40,228 nt of DNA from an uncultured Treponema sp. (GCA_947174385.1 CAMWIU010000005.1:1-40228), one strand, 5' to 3'; shown: positions 15,562-25,245, numbered from the stretch's first letter. Numbers and translations: made by a program. The notes: generated by a model not told the origin, from the sequence alone.

Positions 15562-17088
15562 TTGTTGATTGGCAAATTCAAAACTTGGCAAAAAATTTTG
15601 CTTTTGGTTTGTGCGACGGGACTTTTAGGTTCGCTGTTACTTTTTCATCCGCAGGCGCAGAGTCTGATTTTGGATTTGGGAGAACGGCTTGTAGGGCGCG
15701 CGCTCAATCGACCGATTTGGTACAGTCGAATTGCGCGTTTTCGAATACGCCTGTGCATGACTTTTGTGTTCTTTGGATTTTTGCTTCTTCCCGTGCGCTT
15801 CGGGAAAACTCAATTTTTTTCAAATGCAAGAAAATCAATTTCAAGTTTTGCAAAGAAACCGCTTCTTGCATTTCCAATTCTCTACATCATTTTGCTTGCG
15901 ATTGGATTTTCTTTGATGTGCCTTGTGTATTCGATTCCCGTCAAGATGATGCAAGACAATCTCGCAGATTCCGTTTCCTATTTTAGAATTTCGGAACAAA
16001 TCAGCAACAATCAAAGAATCATGGAAAAAAGCGATGGGCATCTCGATGATTTTACGGACGCGCTCATGCTGATAGAAGCGGCGCACAAATCCGAGCGCAG
16101 CGTTCCTGTCGCCGCAATGTTGAACGAGCGTCCTTCTGTAAAAGACAAAAATCCATTCGAAACATTAGTTTCAATTTGGGGCGACGGGAACAATGAGTTC
16201 AACATTGTTCCCTATGGCCGCTATTGGCACGGATATGAAATTTTTCTAAAGCCGCTTTTGTACCTTGCGACTTACGGCGGAATAAGGCGTGCAATGATGC
16301 TTTTGCAAATCTCGCTCGTCATTGTTTTCGTCTTAATTCTCGCGCGAAAAAATCGCATTGCGCAAATCATTCCGTTTCTTGGAATGTGGATTTTCCTCAA
16401 TCCGCCTACTATAATGATTTCGTTGCAATACAATTCTATGTTCGTCATCACGATGGTCGAATTGATTTTGATTGCAAGTTTTGACAAATCTTATTACGAC
16501 ATTCATCGCAGCAAACTTTTTTGTCTTTATCATTTTTTCGTTGCGGGTTGTCTCACAAGTTATTTTGATTTTCTGACTTATCCGCTTTTGACTTTCGGCG
16601 TTCCTATAATTTTTTTGATTTCACTCAACGAACAAAATTTTAGAGACAATTTTGTTCTTCTTGTAAAATGCGCAATTTTTTGGTCTTTAGGGTATGTTTT
16701 GATGTGGGCAGGAAAATGGATTTTGGGAAGCATCGTTACGGGAACAAATCTTTTGAAGCAGGCGAATGACGCGATAAAATTCCGAACAAGTTCTTCAGTT
16801 GAGGGAAAAGAATTTTCATATTTTCAAGTTGTGCTTTCGAATTTGCGCTCAGGAATTTTTGTGCCAATGATTCTTGCCGCGTTCGCAATTTTTATATGCA
16901 ACACAAAGCGCGGAATGTTAATTCAGAAAAAGGATTTGATTTTCCTTGTGTGCGCATTGATGCCGTTCGCATGGTACGCCATCGCACAAAATCATTCTTT
17001 CATTCATTCGTGGTTCACGTACAGAATCTTGGGAATTACAGTCTTTGCAATTTTGACGCTGTGTGTTTCGATGAAGAGGGAAGAATAA
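15562..17088 (+). CDS. polytopic membrane protein, possible GT-C-like partner of the GT2 enzyme
   Basis: About 508 aa with roughly ten hydrophobic segments, and a soluble loop of about 100 residues after the first three. The C-terminal region has the motif NHSFIHSWFTYR, seen in some uncharacterised bacterial envelope membrane proteins. It has the general look of GT-C glycosyltransferases (which use polyprenyl-phosphate sugars), but the diagnostic acidic residues cannot be fixed by eye. The strong AGGAGG at 15550-15555 lies 6 bases before a TTG at 15562, which I take as the start; an ATG at 15532 in the same frame has no ribosome-binding site. It is probably in the operon controlled by the XRE operators. 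Confidence 0.7.
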   Translation: MLIGKFKTWQKILLLVCATGLLGSLLLFHPQAQSLILDLGERLVGRALNRPIWYSRIARFRIRLCMTFVFFGFLLLPVRFGKTQFFSNARKSISSFAKKPLLAFPILYIILLAIGFSLMCLVYSIPVKMMQDNLADSVSYFRISEQISNNQRIMEKSDGHLDDFTDALMLIEAAHKSERSVPVAAMLNERPSVKDKNPFETLVSIWGDGNNEFNIVPYGRYWHGYEIFLKPLLYLATYGGIRRAMMLLQISLVIVFVLILARKNRIAQIIPFLGMWIFLNPPTIMISLQYNSMFVITMVELILIASFDKSYYDIHRSKLFCLYHFFVAGCLTSYFDFLTYPLLTFGVPIIFLISLNEQNFRDNFVLLVKCAIFWSLGYVLMWAGKWILGSIVTGTNLLKQANDAIKFRTSSSVEGKEFSYFQVVLSNLRSGIFVPMILAAFAIFICNTKRGMLIQKKDLIFLVCALMPFAWYAIAQNHSFIHSWFTYRILGITVFAILTLCVSMKREE

Positions 17089-17304
17089 AGAATAATTTCT
17101 TAATTTTTGGCAACGAAAAAATGCAAACTTTTGGATTTTAAAAAAAATGATTTTTTTCAAAATCCACTTGACAAAATCCGCGAATAACATCAATCTATCT
17201 ATTATGCGTTTTTTCGGCGTAAAACCGAACAATTAGAATTGACGACGCTTGATCAGTCGGCAATTTTAAACGAAGGATTATTTTAGATAGACGAGGCTCG
17301 CAAT

Positions 17305-18495
17305 TTGAAAGGCAGTCAGGTTACAATTGACCATGTGTCCAAGCGATTCGGCGATTTTGTCGCGCTGGACGACATAGATTTTTCAATCAAGCCCGGCGAA
17401 TTTTTTTCGCTGCTTGGTCCTTCGGGATGCGGAAAGACGACGCTTCTCCGTATTATAGCCGGATTCGAATTTCCCGACGAGGGGACGATTCTTTTTGATG
17501 ACGAAAACGTGATTCCGTTTCCGCCGAACAAAAGGCAGTCGAACACGGTTTTCCAAAACTACGCGCTTTTTCCGCATTTGAGCGTCTACGAAAATGTCGC
17601 GTTTCCGCTTCGGCTTCAAAAGCTTCCAAAAAACGAAATCGACGAGCGCGTGAAAAAATATTTGGCTTTGGTTCAGCTTGAATCGCATATGCACAAAAAG
17701 CCTTCGCAGCTTTCGGGCGGACAACGCCAGCGCGTTGCAATCGCGCGCGCTCTCATCAATGAGCCGAAAGTGCTTCTTTTGGACGAGCCGCTTTCCGCGC
17801 TTGACGCGAAGCTCCGCGCAAATCTTTTGATTGACCTCGACACGATTCACGACAAAATCGGAATCACTTTCATCTATGTTACTCACGACCAAAGCGAGGC
17901 TTTAGCCGTAAGCGACCGCATCGCCGTGATGAACGCGGGGCATGTTCTGCAAGTGGGAAGTCCGTTCGAAATTTACGAAAGCCCTGCGACGCAATTCGTG
18001 GCGCAATTCATCGGCGAGACGAATCTTTTTGAAAGCACCGTCGTAAATTGCGAGGCGCACAAAACTCCGAAAGGCGAAGACGATTTTATGGTGACGCTCA
18101 ACACGCCCGCGCTGGGATTGCAGGCGCAGCTTGCCGGCGACACTCAAGCCACGAAAGAAGAGGACAAGAACATTTTGGTCACGGACTGGGAGCACACCGA
18201 TGTCGGGCAAAAAGTGGCGTTCACGATTCGGCCGGAAAAAATCAGAATCACGCTCGAAGAACCGGACGTTCACGGCAGGCGCGACATCAATGTTTTCAAG
18301 GGAATTGTCGAAGAGCCGATTTACACTGGCTTCCAGTCGAAATTCTATGTGAGGCTGGAAAACGGCACGGTGATAAAAGTGTTCAAGCAGCACGTGAACT
18401 ATCTTGACGACGGGCCGGAAATCGCGTGGAAAGACACGGTTTATGTTTCATGGGCGGCCGACGACGGCTACATCGTCGAGGACATAAATAAGTAA
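17305..18495 (+). CDS. potA: spermidine/putrescine ABC transporter ATPase
   Basis: 396 aa. Walker A GPSGCGKTT near residues 38-46, Q-loop FQNYALFPH, signature LSGGQRQR, Walker B VLLLDEPLSALD, H-loop THDQSEAL, then a C-terminal TOBE-type domain (about 290-396). It powers polyamine uptake with PotB, PotC and PotD at the cytoplasmic membrane. The start is a TTG at 17305, 8 bases after GAGG at 17293-17296; no ATG lies in a better place. The 17089-17304 stretch before it holds a TTGACA at about 17169, but I could not fix a matching -10. Residues 250-275 (VVNCEAHKTPKGEDDF) form an insert before the TOBE region that I would check against other PotA proteins. Confidence 0.93.
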   Translation: MKGSQVTIDHVSKRFGDFVALDDIDFSIKPGEFFSLLGPSGCGKTTLLRIIAGFEFPDEGTILFDDENVIPFPPNKRQSNTVFQNYALFPHLSVYENVAFPLRLQKLPKNEIDERVKKYLALVQLESHMHKKPSQLSGGQRQRVAIARALINEPKVLLLDEPLSALDAKLRANLLIDLDTIHDKIGITFIYVTHDQSEALAVSDRIAVMNAGHVLQVGSPFEIYESPATQFVAQFIGETNLFESTVVNCEAHKTPKGEDDFMVTLNTPALGLQAQLAGDTQATKEEDKNILVTDWEHTDVGQKVAFTIRPEKIRITLEEPDVHGRRDINVFKGIVEEPIYTGFQSKFYVRLENGTVIKVFKQHVNYLDDGPEIAWKDTVYVSWAADDGYIVEDINK

Positions 18496-18637
18496 TAGGG
18501 AATAGTTAATAAGTAATATTCACGGGCTGGTTGAAGAAGGTCTGACACTGCGAAAGAAATCTTTTTGTTGGACTTATCTCAACAATCAATATGCGGATAA
18601 CAATTATTGATTATTACCTAGTTTTAAGGGGCGTTTT

Positions 18638-19651
18638 TTGGAAAATCAAAATTGTGAAAAAAAGAATTTCTCAAAGCCCAAAAAGGCGAATCCCGGGTCG
18701 CGCTACGCATGGCCGATGGGCGGATGGTTTACGATTTTTTTCATCGTGCCAATCGCAATCATCGTGTGCTATTCATTTATGAAGCGCGACGTTTACGGCG
18801 GAGTCGTGAGCGAATTCACGCTCAAGGCTTACCGCCAAATGATTGACGCGGCTTACGGAAAAATTTTTCTGCGGACGCTTTGGATCGCCGCCGTTTCAAG
18901 TTTCATCACGATTTTGCTCGCGCTTCCATGCGGCTATGCCATCGCGCGAAGTCGCCATCAGACGCTTTTTTTGATTTTGGTGATAATTCCGTTTTTGACG
19001 AATTCGCTGATTCGCATTTTCGCTTGGATTACGATTTTGGGCGACAACGGCTTGCTCAATTCGCTTTTGAGATTTTTTTGGAATTTCGCGAATTCGCTCG
19101 GAATCGCAAAAGGCGAAAATTTCGTTCCGCACAAATTCATGTTCACGCAAGGCGCGATTGTCGTCGTGAGCATCTATATGTATTTGCCTTACGCGATTCT
19201 GCCGATTTTCACCGCCGTGGACAGATTTGATTTCAGTTTGCTTGAAGCCGCGCGAGATTTGGGCGCGACGAAAACTCAGTCGATGATCAAAGTTTTGATT
19301 CCGGGAATTCGAAGCGGAATTTTGAGCGCGATGATTTTTACGTTCATTCCGATTTTTGGGCAATACACAGTTCCGCAAATGGTCGGCGGCAAAGACAGCT
19401 ACATGCTCGGAAACATCATCGTCGATCAAGTGCAAAAAGTTCGCAACTGGCCGCTCGCATCGGCGTTCAGCCTCGTGATAACGATAATTTCCGTGGCGGC
19501 GATTTTGTGGATGCTCACTTCGAACAAAAAAGAAGAAAGCCTCAAAAAAGTTTCCGCGAAAGAAGAAATCGCCGCGAACACGAACACGCCGTTTTTGGCT
19601 TCGGCTTTGTCAAACAATCAGCATAACGCGAACGGAGGCGGCGCGAAATGA
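18638..19651 (+). CDS. potB: polyamine ABC transporter permease
   Basis: 337 aa, six hydrophobic segments, with the permease coupling motif EAARDLGATKTQSMIKVLIP near residues 203-222 (the EAA loop). It forms the channel with PotC. I start it at TTG 18638, preceded by AAGGGG at 18626-18631. The C-terminal tail (about 295-337) is charged and repetitive (KKEESLKKVSAKEEI), longer than usual. It overlaps potC by four bases (ATGA). In the 142 bases after potA, an AATCAATA/TATTGATT inverted repeat at 18584-18612 may be regulatory. Confidence 0.92.
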   Translation: MENQNCEKKNFSKPKKANPGSRYAWPMGGWFTIFFIVPIAIIVCYSFMKRDVYGGVVSEFTLKAYRQMIDAAYGKIFLRTLWIAAVSSFITILLALPCGYAIARSRHQTLFLILVIIPFLTNSLIRIFAWITILGDNGLLNSLLRFFWNFANSLGIAKGENFVPHKFMFTQGAIVVVSIYMYLPYAILPIFTAVDRFDFSLLEAARDLGATKTQSMIKVLIPGIRSGILSAMIFTFIPIFGQYTVPQMVGGKDSYMLGNIIVDQVQKVRNWPLASAFSLVITIISVAAILWMLTSNKKEESLKKVSAKEEIAANTNTPFLASALSNNQHNANGGGAK

Positions 19652-20511
19652 AAAATCCTTTCAAGATTTTTTCGAAAAAAATCCACGCCTCCGAGCCTGC
19701 GAAGCACGCCAAGCGCAGTTGGAAAAAGCGTTCGCCGCATTTCAGTTTTTCCAAAACGATGCTCGCGCTTTGCCTTTTGTTTTTGTTCATTCCGCTTTTC
19801 GTGATAATTTTTTATTCGTTCAACGAATCCAAAGATTCGACCTTTACGAATTTTTCGTTCGTTTGGTATGAAAAGCTGATTTTCAATTCGGGCGATTTGT
19901 GGGCTTCGCTTTGGAACAGTTTTTTCGTGGCGATAACATCTTCGATCGTCGCGACAATTTTGGGAACGCTCGCCGCAATCGGAATAACTTGGTACAAATT
20001 TCGCGGACGCTCGTACATTCAGACCACGAGCTTTTTGCCGATGGTTTTGCCCGAAGTGATAATGGGCGTTTCGCTTTTGATTTTTTTCAGCGGAATAAAA
20101 ATGTCGCTCGGCTTGCTCACGATTTTCATTTCGCACACGACGTTCTGCATGCCGTTCGTGTATTTGATGGTGAGTGCGCGAATCGATGAATTCGACTATT
20201 CGATTATTGAAGCAAGCCACGATTTGGGCGCGAACGAAATTCAAACTTTGACGAAAGTCGTGATTCCGGCCTTGATGCCGGGAATCATCAGCGGATTTAT
20301 GATGAGCGTCACGATGTCGCTTGAAGATTATGTGATTACGTTTCTCGTGAGCGGGCCTGGCAGCACGACGCTTCCGCTTTACGTTTATTCGATGATTCGC
20401 TTCGGCGTGAGTCCAGTGATAAACGCGCTTTCGTTCGTCCTCGTGCTTGCGATTTGCATGATAACGATTGTCTTGCGAAAAAGCGTGAAAAATTTCGCCG
20501 CTTCAAGATGA
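19648..20511 (+). CDS. potC: polyamine ABC transporter permease
   Basis: 287 aa, six hydrophobic segments; EAA-type coupling loop IEASHDLGANEIQTLTKVVIP near residues 190-210. An N-terminal basic extension of about 30 residues (KIFSKKIHASEPAKHAKRSW) precedes the first membrane segment. Its start overlaps the potB stop, so translation is coupled. Together with PotB it makes the translocation path for spermidine or putrescine. Confidence 0.93.
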   Translation: MKNPFKIFSKKIHASEPAKHAKRSWKKRSPHFSFSKTMLALCLLFLFIPLFVIIFYSFNESKDSTFTNFSFVWYEKLIFNSGDLWASLWNSFFVAITSSIVATILGTLAAIGITWYKFRGRSYIQTTSFLPMVLPEVIMGVSLLIFFSGIKMSLGLLTIFISHTTFCMPFVYLMVSARIDEFDYSIIEASHDLGANEIQTLTKVVIPALMPGIISGFMMSVTMSLEDYVITFLVSGPGSTTLPLYVYSMIRFGVSPVINALSFVLVLAICMITIVLRKSVKNFAASR

Positions 20512-20533
20512 TGAAAATTAGGGAGAATTTTTT

Positions 20534-21655
20534 ATGAAAAAAAGTTTCGTCAAAAATTTTGTTCGCGCGCGTTCGGCGAAAATTTCGCAAGATGAAAAAT
20601 GCAAGCACTTTTACGCCGCGCGATTTTTTGCGGCGTTTTTCGCGTTCGCATTGTTCGCACTCGTTTCATCTTGCTCGAAAAAAGACGAGCGGGTTTTGTA
20701 TCTTTACAATTGGACTTATTACACGCCCGACGAAGTTTTGCGCGATTTTGAAAAAGAATTCAATTGCACTGTAAAAGTTGACAGCTACGCTTCAAATGAA
20801 GAAATGTATTCCAAACTCCGCGCGGGCGCGAAAGGCTACGATGTCGTAGTTCCGTCGCAGGATTATGTTTCGATAATGATTCGGCAGGGAATGCTGCGTG
20901 AATTGGATCAAGCGAAATTGACGAACCGCGCGAACATAAATCCTTTGGTTTTGGAAAAGGCGGAATACGATCCCGAAATGCGCTATGCCGTTCCGTATTA
21001 TTTTGGCGCGGCGGGAGTGAGCGTGAACAAGACGAAAGTATCGCAGGGCTACGAGCGCAGCTGGAACATTTTTTCCGATGCGAAATTTGCGGGACACGCC
21101 ACGATGATGGACGACATGCGCGAAGTGATGGGCGACGCGCTCGCGTATTTGGGGCACGATGTCAATTCGCTTTCCGATTCCGAATTGGACGAGGCGGAAA
21201 AATTCATCACGCAGAATTGGCTTCCGAATCTTGTGAAATTCGACGCGGAAAGTTTCGGAAAATCTTTTGCCTCGGGCGACTTTTGGCTTTGCCACGGATA
21301 CGCGGAAGTGGTCTATGGCGAAGTTCCGAAAGAAAAATGGGAAGAGACGATCGACTTTTTCATTCCTGCTGAAGGCGGCGCGAGTTATCTCGACAGCATG
21401 TGCATTTTGAAAGACGCTCCGCATTATGATTTGGCGAACGAATTCATCAACTACATTCATCGCCCGGAAGTGTACGCAAAATTTTTGGATGCGTTCAATT
21501 TTCCGTGCTTTGTGAATTTGCGCGCCGCGCAATTTATGAAAGAAAAGCCGATGTACGAAGCCGAGCAGATGAACAATTGCACGCTCAAAATCGACTTGGG
21601 CGAAGGCTTGGACAAATTCAACGAAAGGTGGCAGAGAATAAGATTTACGGATTAA
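20534..21655 (+). CDS. potD: polyamine-binding lipoprotein, copy 1
   Basis: 373 aa. AGGGAG (20520-20525) precedes the ATG. A long basic N-terminal region is followed by a hydrophobic segment and the lipobox VSSC near residues 52-55, so it is a lipoprotein. The mature part starts with LYLYNWTYYTPDEVLRDFEK, a PotD signature, and carries SKLRAGAKGYDVVVPS and DFWLCHGYAEVVYGE of the ligand-binding domain. It captures polyamine in the periplasm and hands it to PotBC. The very long N-terminal part before the lipobox is unusual; an internal start is possible, but none has a better ribosome-binding site. Confidence 0.93.
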   Translation: MKKSFVKNFVRARSAKISQDEKCKHFYAARFFAAFFAFALFALVSSCSKKDERVLYLYNWTYYTPDEVLRDFEKEFNCTVKVDSYASNEEMYSKLRAGAKGYDVVVPSQDYVSIMIRQGMLRELDQAKLTNRANINPLVLEKAEYDPEMRYAVPYYFGAAGVSVNKTKVSQGYERSWNIFSDAKFAGHATMMDDMREVMGDALAYLGHDVNSLSDSELDEAEKFITQNWLPNLVKFDAESFGKSFASGDFWLCHGYAEVVYGEVPKEKWEETIDFFIPAEGGASYLDSMCILKDAPHYDLANEFINYIHRPEVYAKFLDAFNFPCFVNLRAAQFMKEKPMYEAEQMNNCTLKIDLGEGLDKFNERWQRIRFTD

Positions 21656-21790
21656 TTTGCAGGGCAGGTTGCGCTTGCAAAATCCGCGCGGTTTTCAAAA
21701 TTCTCGAAAGCCGATATTTTTATGAAACTAAAGCGGCATCGTATGATACCGCCAAATTTAAACGAGGTTAAATCGATACAGGAGAAAAAA

Positions 21791-22849
21791 ATGAAATCAA
21801 TTAAAAAAGCCGAACTTGCGCTCGCGACATTTTGCGCGGCGGCATTTCTCACAATCATGTCATGTTCCAAAAACAAAGCGAACACACTTTATCTTTACAA
21901 TTGGACTTATTACACGCCGGAAAAAGTGGTTGAAAAATTCGAAGCAGAATTCAACTGCACGGTCAAACTTGACAGCTACGCCACTTGCGAGGAAATGTAT
22001 TCCAAATTACGCGCAGGCGCGAAAGGCTACGACATCGTAATTCCCTCGAACGATTTTGTTTCGATAATGATAAAACAAGGAATGCTGCGTCCGCTCGATA
22101 AATCAAAATTGACGAACAGCGAAAAAATAAATCCGCGCGTTTTGCAAATGGCGACGCACGATCCTGAAATGAAATATTCAGTTCCCTACGCTTTGAGCGC
22201 GACGGGAATCATGGTGAACAAAACGAAAGCTCCCGCTTCGGATTATTCGCGCGACTACGACATTTTCGCGGACAAACGTTTTGCCGGCCACGCCACAATG
22301 ATGGACGACATGCGGGAAGTTTTCGGCGACGCGCTTTTGTTTCTCGGATTCGACGCGAATTCGCTGAAAGATTCGGATTTGGATGCCGCGATGAATTTGG
22401 TCAAAGAAGAATGGAAGCCAAATCTCGTAAAATTCGACGCGGAAGGTTTCGGAAAATCTTTTGCTTCAGGCGACTTTTGGCTTTGCCAAGGCTATCCCGA
22501 AATCGTCTACGGCGAAGTGGACGAATCGCGCTGGGAAGAAACGATCGATTTTTTCATTCCGAAAGAAGGCGGAATGGCGAGTCTCGACTGCATGTGCATT
22601 TTGAAAGACGCGCCGCATTATGATTTGGCGAACGAATTCATCAACTTCATTCATCGCCCCGAAAACTACGCGCTTTTCATCGACCAGTTCCGATATCCGT
22701 GCGTGGTAAATCCGGCCGCGCTCGAATACGTTACAACAAAGCCGATGTATGATCCCGAGCAAGCTCTCAACTGCACGCTCAAAGCCGATTTAGGCGACGG
22801 CATCGACAAGTACAGCGAAAGATGGCAGGAAGTGCGGTTCGGAAATTAA
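21791..22849 (+). CDS. potD: polyamine-binding lipoprotein, copy 2
   Basis: 352 aa, clearly a tandem duplicate of the preceding gene: NWTYYTPEKVVEKFEAEFNC, then YSKLRAGAKGYDIVIPS, then FASGDFWLCQGYPEIVYGE. The start is ATG 21791, 7 bases after AGGAG (21780-21784); the frame extends upstream to 21722 but without a better site. The lipobox is IMSC near residues 22-25, directly after a normal-length signal peptide, unlike copy 1. Many differences outside the binding motifs suggest an old duplication, possibly with changed ligand preference. A near-palindrome GCGGCATCGTATGATACCGC (21733-21752) lies upstream of it. Confidence 0.92.
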   Translation: MKSIKKAELALATFCAAAFLTIMSCSKNKANTLYLYNWTYYTPEKVVEKFEAEFNCTVKLDSYATCEEMYSKLRAGAKGYDIVIPSNDFVSIMIKQGMLRPLDKSKLTNSEKINPRVLQMATHDPEMKYSVPYALSATGIMVNKTKAPASDYSRDYDIFADKRFAGHATMMDDMREVFGDALLFLGFDANSLKDSDLDAAMNLVKEEWKPNLVKFDAEGFGKSFASGDFWLCQGYPEIVYGEVDESRWEETIDFFIPKEGGMASLDCMCILKDAPHYDLANEFINFIHRPENYALFIDQFRYPCVVNPAALEYVTTKPMYDPEQALNCTLKADLGDGIDKYSERWQEVRFGN

Positions 22850-22856
22850 GCACGAG

Positions 22857-22930
22857 TTTTTTTGCTCGCGTAGCGAGAAAAAAAACTCGGTAGTTTTCGG
22901 AGTCCGCGAAGCGAACTTCGAAAACGTAAC
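22857..22930. repeat. two adjacent hairpins after potD2
   Basis: First: CGAGTTTTTTT ... AAAAAAACTCG with inner CTCGC-GTA-GCGAG. Second: GTTTTCG-GAGT-CCGC-GAA-GCG-AACT-TCGAAAAC, with two non-canonical positions. Both have a GC-trinucleotide-GC tip. They close the pot operon, and the first, with its A/T-rich base, could act as a terminator in either direction. Confidence 0.6.
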
Positions 22931-22976
22931 TAACCGCACTATTTGCAAAAATACTCCAAATTTTTCAAAAAACTGC

Positions 22977-23005
22977 TTGACATATTGCGAAACTTTCGCT
23001 ACAAT
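22977..23005 (+). promoter_or_regulatory. promoter of the DEAD-box helicase gene
   Basis: TTGACA (22977-22982), exactly 17 bases, TACAAT (23000-23005). One of the best promoters in the window. The expected start near 23012 gives a leader of about 120 bases. Confidence 0.85.
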
Positions 23006-23011
23006 ATCAAA

Positions 23012-23133
23012 ACTTTTGCGCCGAAAACGGCGCGTTGCGCAGGGGCGCAAAAGAATTAAATAAAAGCGCGAACGCTGCATAGGGTTTGAGAATTTTTTCT
23101 TGAAGTGCGGCAAACGCGCTTTGGGGAAAAATA
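23012..23133 (+). promoter_or_regulatory. structured 5' leader of the helicase mRNA
   Basis: Two hairpins at the very start: CGCCG-AAAA-CGGCG (23019-23032) and TTGCGC...GCGCAA (23035-23050). Long structured leaders are typical of cold-inducible RNA-helicase genes in other bacteria, so cold or autoregulatory control is plausible. GGGGA just before the ATG is the ribosome-binding site. Confidence 0.5.
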
Positions 23134-25245
23134 ATGGAAGACTCTATTACTTTTGAAGACCTCGGTCTTGACGAAAAGACCTTGGCCGCCATCGCCCGCA
23201 AGGGCTTCGAAACACCTTCGCCAATTCAGGCGTTGGCAATTCCGCGACTTTTGAATGGCGATGCGAACGTCATCGCGCGCGCCCGAACAGGCACGGGAAA
23301 AACCGCCGCGTTCGGTTTGCCGATTGTGCAGGAATTGCGCGAAAGCCGCGACATCACGCAGGCTTTGGTTCTCGAGCCGACCCGCGAACTTGCAATGCAG
23401 ACTTGCACGGAATTGCAGTCGTTCACAGAGGGCGGCTATCCGAGGACGTGCGTTCTTTATGGCGGCGGAAGCTACAACACGCAAATCCGCGAACTCAAGC
23501 GCGGTTCTGAAATCGTAGTCGGAACGCCGGGACGCATTCAGGATCACTTGGAGCGCGGAACTCTCGACATCAGCAAAATTAAATATTTCATTCTCGACGA
23601 AGGCGACGAAATGCTTGACATGGGCTTCATCGACGACATCGAGCATATTTTCGAACAGGCCAATCCCGACGCGCGAATCTTGCTTTTCAGCGCGACAATG
23701 CCCGCGCCGATTTTGAAGATTGCCGCCAAATTCATGGGCGACTATGAAATCGTCGAAGAAGAAGGCGTGGTGGAAGAGCCGCTTTTGATCGACCAAAAAT
23801 ATTGGGTCGTGCGCGAGGGCGACAAAGTTGAAGCGCTCGTCCGCCTCATCGATTCAAGCCCGGATTTTTATGGACTTGTTTTCACTCAAACAAAAAACGA
23901 CGCGGACACGGTTTCCAAAAGGCTTGACGAAAAAGGCTATGACGTGGCCGCTTTGCACGGCGACATTCCGCAAAGCCAGCGCGAAAAGATTCTCGCGAGA
24001 TTCCGTTCAAGGAAAACCCGCGTGCTCGTCGCCACGGATGTCGCCGCCCGAGGAATTGACATTTCGGGCTTGAGCCATGTCGTGAACTATTCGCTTCCGT
24101 TCGATGCGACTACTTATGTCCACCGAATCGGCCGCACTGGACGCGCTGGCTCTTCGGGCTTTGCCGTTACGTTCGTTTGTCCGAACGAGACAAGAAAATT
24201 GAATTTCCTCAAGGCGCGGGTCGCGCGCGCTAGCAAGGGCGATTTGAACGAAGGCGAAATTCCTTCCGTGAAGAACGTCATCAAAGTGAAGCAGGCGGCT
24301 TTGTTCGACGAGCTGAAAAAATCCCTCGGCTTGAAAAAAGAAATCGAAGAAGATGAAGTCGCAGAAAATTTGAACGATTCGGATTTGGCGGAAGCGCGGG
24401 ATTCTGAATTGAACGAAGGCGCGCAAATCGTTTCGGAAGATTTGCCTGAAAATCAGAATTCGGAAAATGCGCAGGCGGAAATCGTTTCCGAAGGCGAAAG
24501 CGGAATTTCTGAAAACGCGGATTCGCTCGAAAAAAAATCCAACCTCATTCGCCCCGACTCGATGTTCGTGGAAATGGCGCGCGAGCTTTGCGAAAACGAC
24601 GAGCCGGAAAAAGTTTTGGCGGCGGTGCTTTCCGTAATGTATGGAAAGAAATTGAGCAAAAAACGCTACGAAGACATCAGCAAGTCCGCCATGCCGAAAT
24701 CGAAAGATTCCGCGCGGCACGAAAGAGGCGGATCTTTTGGCGGACGCGAATTCGATGATTCCGACCCGAACCAAAAACGGCTTTACATCCAGTTGGGACG
24801 GCGAGACGGCTACAACGCGCGCGAAATTGCGGACTACTTTAGCGGCATTCTCAATATTCCAGAAAAATTGGTTGACCGAATCGATGTTTCAACGAATTTC
24901 AGTTTGGTGAGCCTTCCGATTTCCGACGCGGACAGAATGCTTGAAATGGCTGGAAAAGATTCTTCGATCCCGCACATCCATGTTGACGCGAAGCCTGCAG
25001 GAGGCGGACGCGGTGGCAGGCGAGGCGGCTTCGGCGGACGCGACAGGGATTTCGACGACGACTTTGGCGAGCGCAGGCGAGGCGGACGAAGAGGCTTCGG
25101 GCGCGAAAGAGATTTCGGACGTAGCAGGGGATTTGACCGCGACCGAGATTTCGGCAGGAGAAGCAGCCGCCCGAATCCGCACACGCCCACGGAGCGCAAC
25201 GGACGAAGCAGCTTTTTCAAGAGCAAGCGTTCGAAGGAATTCTAA
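23134..25245 (+). CDS. DEAD-box RNA helicase with DbpA-type RNA-binding domain and RG-rich tail
   Basis: 703 aa. Q-motif TPSPIQ (27-32), motif I ARTGTGKT (50-57), PTRELA, TPGR, motif II DEGD at 155-158 (in place of DEAD), SAT, VATDVAARGID, HRIGRTGRAG. An acidic linker (about 390-470) follows, then a DbpA-like RNA-binding domain (about 549-624, RLYIQLGRRDGYNAREIADY) and an Arg/Gly/Asp-rich tail (625-703). It unwinds RNA, probably in ribosome assembly or cold adaptation. The DbpA domain in E. coli recognises a 23S rRNA hairpin; the RG tail suggests broader RNA binding. The DEGD change in motif II is unusual, as Ala is nearly always the third residue. Confidence 0.92.
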   Translation: MEDSITFEDLGLDEKTLAAIARKGFETPSPIQALAIPRLLNGDANVIARARTGTGKTAAFGLPIVQELRESRDITQALVLEPTRELAMQTCTELQSFTEGGYPRTCVLYGGGSYNTQIRELKRGSEIVVGTPGRIQDHLERGTLDISKIKYFILDEGDEMLDMGFIDDIEHIFEQANPDARILLFSATMPAPILKIAAKFMGDYEIVEEEGVVEEPLLIDQKYWVVREGDKVEALVRLIDSSPDFYGLVFTQTKNDADTVSKRLDEKGYDVAALHGDIPQSQREKILARFRSRKTRVLVATDVAARGIDISGLSHVVNYSLPFDATTYVHRIGRTGRAGSSGFAVTFVCPNETRKLNFLKARVARASKGDLNEGEIPSVKNVIKVKQAALFDELKKSLGLKKEIEEDEVAENLNDSDLAEARDSELNEGAQIVSEDLPENQNSENAQAEIVSEGESGISENADSLEKKSNLIRPDSMFVEMARELCENDEPEKVLAAVLSVMYGKKLSKKRYEDISKSAMPKSKDSARHERGGSFGGREFDDSDPNQKRLYIQLGRRDGYNAREIADYFSGILNIPEKLVDRIDVSTNFSLVSLPISDADRMLEMAGKDSSIPHIHVDAKPAGGGRGGRRGGFGGRDRDFDDDFGERRRGGRRGFGRERDFGRSRGFDRDRDFGRRSSRPNPHTPTERNGRSSFFKSKRSKEF

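Noticed and set aside
17169-17200. Promoter upstream of potA
   Set aside because: TTGACA is present, but no -10 at acceptable spacing; not listed as a feature.
18593-18605. lac-operator-like GCGGATAACAATT between potA and potB
   Set aside because: Only 13 bases match and no full symmetric operator exists; likely chance.
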